Of a DNA stretch of 64,000 nt, positions 58,551-64,000 are shown piece after piece. Every line of letters starts with the position of its first letter. Position 1 is the stretch's first letter. The DNA is taken from the NCBI GenBank assembly GCA_900545305.1, contig UQYD01000008.1, positions 4,392 through 68,391 of the forward strand, given 5' to 3'. The notes beneath the pieces are model-generated. The model was not told the origin of the DNA, searched no databases, and saw nothing but the letters and a program-made list of their open reading frames with translations. The stretch comes from an uncultured Eubacterium sp. (GTDB lineage Bacteria; Bacillota; Clostridia; Lachnospirales; CAG-274). The translations under genes were made by a program, and so were the position numbers.

Positions 58551-59672
58551 TTATCTGTTTCCATAAATAATATTATTAGCTATAACCACACCCATAACAT
58601 CCATATAATCAACAGATTCATCTATGTTTTCAAATGTTACATTATCTGTTAATGTATATTCAGTCTTTGCTGTTAATGTTCCAATAGGGTCATTACCATT
58701 TTTACCAAATACGCCTTCAATAGTATCTGTGTAATGAGTGTCGTCTGTTTTGCCTACTGTATCACTTACTGTAAATTTAAGCCCTGCTGTTTCCATAAAG
58801 TTATTAAAAGAATGATTGTTTACAAGACCAATAACTTCATCAAAGAATGCATCACTTTCGTCATAGTTTGAACTTTCAATGCCAAAAAGCTGTTCATAAC
58901 TGTCTTTTCTTGCTCTTAAGTACTCACAAGTTCTTGTAACAAATGCAGAATAGCTATCGGAATCAAGTTCAAATGTTGCACCGTTTTCAGTTTCCTTTAC
59001 AGAAAGAGAATTAAAGTCCTTAAATACTGTAAGGAAATCATCAATTTGCTTTTCTTTTCTAGTATTTAATGCATAATTTGATATTAAATTATCTGTACCT
59101 AAATCTTTGCTACTATCTAATTTAATGTATTTCTTGCCACCAAGTGCCTGATTTACATTGTTTTTCAATTCATCTATTTCATTAAGAGACTCTGTATCAT
59201 TAGACCCAACTAATAATCCACCTAATGTTATAGAATTAAGAAGATATTCTCTTGAATAGTAAACGTCATTTCCTCTGACATACACATTACCTAATTTAAG
59301 AGATACGCTACCAACTGAAAGAGATATATCGCCATCTGCGTAATTCTTAGTTGGGTCAGACTTTGTATTTGAAATAACACTTACTGAAATGTTGCCGTCT
59401 TTGTCTACAAGATTGCTCTGTTCCAATTCATTATCCAAACTTTCATCTGAATTGTATTCCTCGCCATCAGCAGGAATTTTGTAACTTTCAATGTCATCTA
59501 CAATTTTTTCAAATTCCTTATAGTTGAATTTCAAATCCATTGTAGCTGTTGATGTGCTTGTGTTTGTCTGAACCGGTCTTAAAGTTTCTACAAACTTTTT
59601 ATCCTGTTCACTACAGCCCGTAATTGATATTACACAGCTTAAAGCTAAAAATAAAGCTAAAAATTTCTTCAT
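58551..59672 (-). CDS. Lipoprotein of unknown function
   Basis: 373 aa. A lipoprotein signal with the lipobox ISITGC (Cys20), then a Thr/Ser-rich linker and a mixed alpha/beta region, YNSDESLDNELE being acidic. No domain is recognised; the repeated DGDISLSVGSVSLKLGN pattern suggests a beta-rich fold. Expected on the outer face of the membrane. Single gene with its own promoter and terminator. Confidence 0.75.
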   Translation of the reverse strand: MKKFLALFLALSCVISITGCSEQDKKFVETLRPVQTNTSTSTATMDLKFNYKEFEKIVDDIESYKIPADGEEYNSDESLDNELEQSNLVDKDGNISVSVISNTKSDPTKNYADGDISLSVGSVSLKLGNVYVRGNDVYYSREYLLNSITLGGLLVGSNDTESLNEIDELKNNVNQALGGKKYIKLDSSKDLGTDNLISNYALNTRKEKQIDDFLTVFKDFNSLSVKETENGATFELDSDSYSAFVTRTCEYLRARKDSYEQLFGIESSNYDESDAFFDEVIGLVNNHSFNNFMETAGLKFTVSDTVGKTDDTHYTDTIEGVFGKNGNDPIGTLTAKTEYTLTDNVTFENIDESVDYMDVMGVVIANNIIYGNR

Positions 59673-59703
59673 AAAATTACCCTCCTTTTATATAGATACA
59701 CTA

Positions 59704-59732
59704 ATTTTAGCACCATTTTAGGTATAATTCAA
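59704..59732 (-). promoter_or_regulatory. Promoter of the lipoprotein gene
   Basis: TTGAAT (59732-59727), 17-nt spacer, TAAAAT (59709-59704). Confidence 0.6.
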
Positions 59733-59820
59733 TTAAAAAAGCCCTTCTTCTTTAAATTACCACTTTTATTAGTCAACTTTACCAATTTTATTTCCTAAAT
59801 ATGTAATAAATAACCAAAAG

Positions 59821-60195
59821 CTATTTCCTGTTACCTTTTTCGTCAAAATTATTTTTCAAAGCCTTTTCCACAGGGTATATTGTGCCTACCAAAGGAATTA
59901 ACTGTATTAAGCATATTATTGTTGCCATAATATCCACAGTATCACTACTTGCCTTTATTACAGTTAACATTAGAATAACTGAAATAAACAATAAAATTAA
60001 CCCACACTTTATCCATAGCTTTCCACAATACCTGTTTGCAAATACCCAAGTATCATTATTTTTCATTGACATACTTGTCCTGTAACCATATATGCCATTT
60101 TTTCTAGGCGTTTTATGCTTTAATAGCCACCCAAACAACATCATTAATAAAGGTATTAAAATATCTATTCCCAGCATTACGAACCAATTTTGCAT
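59821..60195 (-). CDS. SdpI/YhfL-like membrane protein
   Basis: 124 aa with about three membrane helices. The stretch GYRTSMSMKNNDTWVFANRY is the SdpI-family signature. In Bacillus SdpI gives immunity to the SdpC toxin; no SdpC, SdpA or SdpB is near, so the role here is open. Divergent from arsC. Confidence 0.8.
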   Translation of the reverse strand: MQNWFVMLGIDILIPLLMMLFGWLLKHKTPRKNGIYGYRTSMSMKNNDTWVFANRYCGKLWIKCGLILLFISVILMLTVIKASSDTVDIMATIICLIQLIPLVGTIYPVEKALKNNFDEKGNRK

Positions 60196-60211
60196 ACTAT
60201 CACCCCACTTA

Positions 60212-60240
60212 TTGACATTATACTACTTTTATAGGATAAT
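60212..60240 (+). promoter_or_regulatory. Promoter of the ArsC-like gene
   Basis: TTGACA (60212-60217), 17-nt spacer, GATAAT (60235-60240), 25 nt before the ATG. Confidence 0.7.
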
Positions 60241-60265
60241 AATATAAAAAATAGGAGATTAAAAT

Positions 60266-60676
60266 ATGAAAGATAATAAACCCGTTGTAGCTTTTGTCTG
60301 TGTTCACAACTCTTGTCGTAGCCAAATCGCCGAGGCTTTAGGAAAACACCTTGCTTCTAATGTTTTCTATAGCTGTTCTGCTGGCACAGAAACAAAACCA
60401 CAAATTAATCAAGACGCTGTAAGATTAGTAGAAAAAATGTACCCAATATCTATGAAAAACCAATATTCAAAGTTAATTGAAAATATTCCAACACCTGATA
60501 TAGTTATTACTATGGGTTGTAATGTGAAATGCCCATACCTCCCTTGTAAACATAGAGAGGATTGGGGACTTGATGACCCAACAGGCAAAAATGACGATGA
60601 ATTTATAAAGGTAATCAACACTATTGAGAATAAGATATTGGATTTAGCACATAGAATAAAAAACAATAATATATAG
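60266..60676 (+). CDS. arsC: Thioredoxin-type arsenate reductase (LMW phosphatase fold)
   Basis: 136 aa. The P-loop CVHNSCRSQIAEA (Cx5R) near residue 12 and a second Cys cluster GCNVKCPYLPC near residues 84-94 fit arsenate reductases that cycle through Cys-thiol relay. The C-terminal DDPTGKNDDEF carries the catalytic Asp. It reduces arsenate to arsenite; no exporter or ArsR is adjacent. A related low-molecular-weight phosphatase role cannot be excluded. Confidence 0.85.
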   Translation: MKDNKPVVAFVCVHNSCRSQIAEALGKHLASNVFYSCSAGTETKPQINQDAVRLVEKMYPISMKNQYSKLIENIPTPDIVITMGCNVKCPYLPCKHREDWGLDDPTGKNDDEFIKVINTIENKILDLAHRIKNNNI

Positions 60677-60693
60677 TCTAAATATATATCTTA

Positions 60694-60722
60694 TTGAACT
60701 ATTTTGTTATATATGATATAAT
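60694..60722 (+). promoter_or_regulatory. Promoter of the SHOCT-domain gene
   Basis: TTGAAC (60694-60699), 17-nt spacer, TATAAT (60717-60722). Confidence 0.7.
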
Positions 60723-60757
60723 ATAATAAAAATATACATAAGAGAGGGGAAATATCT

Positions 60758-61570
60758 ATGACATTGGCAATGATATTAATTATTTTGTCAATTATCGCAA
60801 TTATCACTTTTATATTGTTGATTAAACGTCAATTAACATTTAATGAAATGGAAGATACGTTTCCACAAATACACGATAATTTAATTAAAAAAGCAAGCGA
60901 TTCTTACAACAATGTCTACAACAAAATTGTTCCAAATGCTACTCCAATAAACTGTAATAAAAATTTATATTGGATAAAAGATAATACCTTTTATAGTATT
61001 ATTCCATATGACGTTTATATTAAAGGTATCGAAGTAGAATTAACTCAAAAAAAGTACGATGTAGTTTATAACTCAATAAGACCTGATATTAGTTTTACAT
61101 ATGATAAAATTCCTGTAGAAGATATTAAATACTTCACAAAAGAAGGCGATATACATCTCAATACTGTAGTATCTGGTGGTAATGACGGTCCATCTATTTC
61201 CGGTGCTGTTATTGGTGGTGTATTAGCCGGTGGTGCTGGTGCTATAATAGGTAGCCAAATAAACAATAAGGAAATAAAATCAGAAATTGTAGAAAATGAC
61301 GTAAGAAAAACAATATTGAAATATTATAGAGATGGTAATCTAGTTTCAAAAGAGTATGATTATCAGGTTTTCAACGTTTTTGAAGAATTAATTCCTGATA
61401 AAGAATACAATATCGTTATTCAAAGCGAAATTCAAAAAAATACAAAGCCAACAGGTAATGATACGAATATTGAAGATTCTTTAAGAAAACTAAAAGATTT
61501 AAGAGAAAAGGATTTAATTGATGAATCTGAATATCAGCAAAAGAAAAAAGAATTATTAGATATGCTATAA
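60758..61570 (+). CDS. Membrane-anchored protein with SHOCT C-terminus
   Basis: 270 aa. N-terminal membrane helix (residues 3-23), a region of unknown fold, a Gly-rich hydrophobic stretch (GAVIGGVLAGGAGAIIG, about 148-165) that may be a second membrane segment, and a C-terminal SHOCT helix pair (LRKLKDLREKDLIDESEYQ). SHOCT parts are linked to oligomer or bilayer contacts; the job is unknown. AGAGGGG precedes the ATG. Confidence 0.75.
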   Translation: MTLAMILIILSIIAIITFILLIKRQLTFNEMEDTFPQIHDNLIKKASDSYNNVYNKIVPNATPINCNKNLYWIKDNTFYSIIPYDVYIKGIEVELTQKKYDVVYNSIRPDISFTYDKIPVEDIKYFTKEGDIHLNTVVSGGNDGPSISGAVIGGVLAGGAGAIIGSQINNKEIKSEIVENDVRKTILKYYRDGNLVSKEYDYQVFNVFEELIPDKEYNIVIQSEIQKNTKPTGNDTNIEDSLRKLKDLREKDLIDESEYQQKKKELLDML

Positions 61571-61608
61571 AAATCTAACAATTTTTCCAAAAACACTAAT
61601 TAACAAAG

Positions 61609-61647
61609 AGACCATTACAAACAGCCTATCTGTGTTGTAATGGTCTT
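61609..61647. terminator. Terminator between the SHOCT gene and the acetyltransferase gene
   Basis: GACCATTACAA and TTGTAATGGTC with a 14-nt loop and T-rich ends; works for both converging genes. Confidence 0.8.
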
Positions 61648-61652
61648 TCTGC

Positions 61653-62240
61653 TTATTCTCCCAATAATTTAACCAAATCATCATCAGTAATTTTTCTTAA
61701 AACTCTGCAAGGATTTCCAACAGCAATTACGCCCTCTGGAATATCTTTATTTACTACACTTCCTGCACCTATAACGCTGCCCTTACCAATAGTTACACCA
61801 CCACATAACGTAGAGTTTGCACCAATCCATACATTATCCTCTATAGTAATAGGCTTTGATGTGCCAATGCCCTCTGCTCTTTGGCTGGGATGAATTGCGT
61901 GTCCAGAACAGGCTATACATACCCCAGGAGCAATAAATACACCCTTTCCAATATTGACAGGAGAAGTGTCCAATATAACGCAGTTATAGTTAATAAAGGC
62001 AAATCCCTTAGTATGTATATTAAATCCATAGTCACATCTGAAAGAAGGCTCTATAAATACCAAAGGATTGTAAGTACCCAATAATTCCTTTAAAATCTGG
62101 CTTCTTTCCTCTTTTTCTTCCGGACTTGTTCTGTTATACTCCCAACATAATTTCTTAGCTTTTTGCTGTAATTCCATAGGCATATCTGTATGCCTAGAAC
62201 AATAGTCTATCTTTTGTTTCATTATTTCTGTAAAATCCAT
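61653..62240 (-). CDS. Maltose/galactoside O-acetyltransferase-like (hexapeptide repeat)
   Basis: 195 aa. A left-handed beta-helix of hexapeptide repeats (about residues 75-180), with the catalytic His in ACSGHAIHPSQRAEG and TLCGGVTIGKGSVIGAGSVV. N-terminal KIDYCSRHTDMPMELQQKAK is the Mac domain. It transfers acetyl from acetyl-CoA to a sugar; the sugar is unknown. Confidence 0.9.
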   Translation of the reverse strand: MDFTEIMKQKIDYCSRHTDMPMELQQKAKKLCWEYNRTSPEEKEERSQILKELLGTYNPLVFIEPSFRCDYGFNIHTKGFAFINYNCVILDTSPVNIGKGVFIAPGVCIACSGHAIHPSQRAEGIGTSKPITIEDNVWIGANSTLCGGVTIGKGSVIGAGSVVNKDIPEGVIAVGNPCRVLRKITDDDLVKLLGE

Positions 62241-62745
62241 ATTTCTTCTTTACCTTTCTTAATTTTAAGAAATAGCATATTTCCCTTATCCATTATCTCA
62301 TAACTATTAATCCTATACCCTTTATTATTTTCCACACATTTACCCTTAATTTAATGATAACATAAATTAAAAGGCAATTTATAACTTTTTACATAAAACT
62401 TAAAATATTGGCTATATACTGCCCTTTTTACATATAAAAAAGCAAATCTGAGGATAATACCCATTATTTAATAGAGAATATTATAGCTACTAAATAGTCA
62501 AATCCTAAAAATCATACAAAAAAATAAAGCGTAAAAAGAATAATATCAAAAATTTATCCGTAACTTGATTAGTAGTCCCCCTTTTTTTTAATTTTTTTGC
62601 AGGAGAATTCTCTGTAATAGGCTTAAATACTGGGCTTACAAGAGAAATTCATAAGTCCCTCGTTAGTCCCTCAAATTTATAATAAACATAGCAAAATCAC
62701 AATAATCACAAATATTTTTTATTATAACCACTGTATTATAAAAAA
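62241..62745. other. Gene-free AT-rich stretch
   Basis: No reading frame, RNA gene or repeat could be supported here. Three AGTCCC-containing stretches (62572-62685) are the only visible pattern. No copy of a tRNA 3' end was found, so there is no sign of an attachment site. Confidence 0.5.
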
Positions 62746-62782
62746 CAAAAAAAGCCTTGAAACACTAGTAAATACTAGGCTT
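62746..62782 (-). terminator. Terminator of the rRNA-tRNA unit
   Basis: AAGCC (62782-62778) and GGCTT (62756-62752) with an inner CTAGTA/TACTAG stem, then seven Ts on the minus strand. Confidence 0.7.
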
Positions 62783-62821
62783 ACAAGACTTTCTAAAAAT
62801 TTTATTCGCAAAATAAAAAAA

Positions 62822-62895
62822 TGAGACACTCGGGATTCGAACCCGAGACCCCTTGATTAAAAGTCAAGTGCTCTAGCCGACTGAGCTAGTGTCCC
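62822..62895 (-). tRNA. tRNA-Lys (TTT)
   Basis: Cloverleaf with acceptor GGGACAC/GTGTCTC, TAGCTCAG D arm, anticodon loop CTTTTAA and GGTTCGAATCC T arm. CCA is not encoded. Confidence 0.95.
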
Positions 62896-62900
62896 ACAAG

Positions 62901-62975
<75 letters not shown>

Positions 62976-62992
62976 ATATATATAAAAAAAGA

Positions 62993-63066
<74 letters not shown>

Positions 63067-63153
63067 ATATAATGCCGATATTCGATTTTATCTTACAATA
63101 AATAAAACCGACAGTTTTACCCTCGGCTACTGGACTTACTAAAAAAGTAAGAG

Positions 63154-63228
63154 TCGGGGTGACAGGATTCGAACCTGCGACCTCCTGATCCCAAATCAGG
63201 CGCGCTAGCCAAGCTACGCTACACCCCG
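63154..63228 (-). tRNA. tRNA-Pro (TGG)
   Basis: Acceptor CGGGGTG/CACCCCG, anticodon loop TTTGGGA, T arm GGTTCGAATCC. CCA is not encoded. Confidence 0.95.
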
Positions 63229-63244
63229 TTATATGAAAAAATAG

Positions 63245-63316
63245 TGACCCGTAGGAGAATCGAACTCCTATCTCAGCCGTGAAAGGGCCGTGTCTTAACC
63301 GTTTGACCAACGGGCC
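63245..63316 (-). tRNA. tRNA-Glu (TTC)
   Basis: Acceptor GGCCCGT/ACGGGTC, anticodon loop CTTTCAC. CCA is not encoded. Confidence 0.95.
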
Positions 63317-63397
63317 ATAAATTTATATTCACACTAGCTTTCGCTATGGGAATAGTTCAATCTACTAATGTCACCAAATGTTTAATTTATAGTAGAA

Positions 63398-63469
63398 CTC
63401 CCCGAGTAGGATTCGAACCTACGACCCTCCGGTTAACAGCCGGATGCTCTACCGCTGAGCTATCGAGGA
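63398..63469 (-). tRNA. tRNA-Asn (GTT)
   Basis: Acceptor TCCTCGA/TCGGGGA with G73, anticodon loop CTGTTAA. First tRNA after the 23S gene. CCA is not encoded. Confidence 0.95.
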
Positions 63470-63595
63470 TCATTAAATTTGAATCTACCTTGAAAATTAA
63501 AACTGAATTCAAACACCAGTCATTTCTGACCTTTCGACATAACCGTCAAACTTTGTAACGTCTCTGCATCGTAGCTCGTGCTTCTCGTTACTCTT

Positions 63596-64000
<405 letters not shown>

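Noticed and set aside
62241..62821. Possible integration site beside the tRNA cluster
   Set aside because: No duplicated tRNA 3' end and no recombinase gene; only scattered AGTCCC-like words.
63346..63558. 70-codon frame on the plus strand
   Set aside because: Covers the tRNA-Asn gene in antisense; no ribosome site.

Overview
The window is AT-rich DNA from a low-GC, anaerobic, probably endospore-forming member of the class Clostridia. The signs are a clostridial rnfCDGEAB operon, an F-type ATP synthase with a sodium-type c subunit, the relA-dtd-MBL-hemZ-hisS-aspS block, a LysM/GH18 spore-type hydrolase next to a YkvI-like membrane protein, SLH-domain surface proteins, a T-box before ileS and strong AGGAGG ribosome binding sites. 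Genus and species cannot be fixed from the sequence. Most genes lie on the minus strand, as do the rRNA and tRNA genes at the right edge.

Layout. 1-5957: ATP synthase operon (AtpZ-like, AtpI-like, atpB-E-F-H-A-G-D; atpD runs off the left edge). 5958-6751: intergenic stretch with a cluster of perfect palindromes. 6752-10188: ileS with an isoleucine T-box. 10207-13205: copper-type resistance block (58-aa membrane protein, CPC P-type ATPase, GNAT, CsoR) with two CsoR-like operators on the ATPase promoter. 13202-16516: MATE exporter, CNNM/CorC-type protein and the RNase P RNA. 16535-22201: SLH amidase, a convergent Hol_Tox type I toxin locus, a 47-aa peptide and a 936-aa secreted protein with Thr-rich linkers. 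22368-24003: an isolated phage terminase pair. 24293-27149: small metal-handling membrane proteins behind a DtxR-like operator, then the YkvI-like and GH18 genes. 27325-33802: CmpB-like membrane protein, the two fumarase subunits split by a DUF2079 protein, and glutamate dehydrogenase behind an attenuator-like leader. 33813-40125: membrane GDPD, a CLC-F fluoride exporter with a fluoride riboswitch, and purMND. 40135-53073: M16C peptidase, TPR protein, tRNA synthetases, hemZ, dtd, rel and luxS. 53207-58461: Rnf operon behind a Rex-like site. 58495-62240: lipoprotein, SdpI-like protein, ArsC-like reductase, SHOCT protein and acetyltransferase. 62746-64000: six tRNA genes and the 3' end of a 23S rRNA.

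How the parts fit together. Rnf would couple ferredoxin oxidation by NAD+ to ion export, and the ATP synthase would use that gradient. The c subunit carries the full Na+ ligand set at canonical positions, so a sodium circuit is the best reading. Fumarase and glutamate dehydrogenase fit amino-acid and organic-acid fermentation. Several units show readable control: the T-box, a fluoride riboswitch with a mutually exclusive terminator, CsoR operators over a consensus promoter, a DtxR-like dyad, a Rex-like box and a possible gdhA attenuator.

No CRISPR array, insertion sequence or complete mobile element was seen. The least explained items are the palindrome cluster at 6403-6735, the 47-aa peptide beside the large secreted protein, the 83-nt hairpin after rnfB, the orphan terminase pair and several small membrane proteins of 36 to 58 residues.
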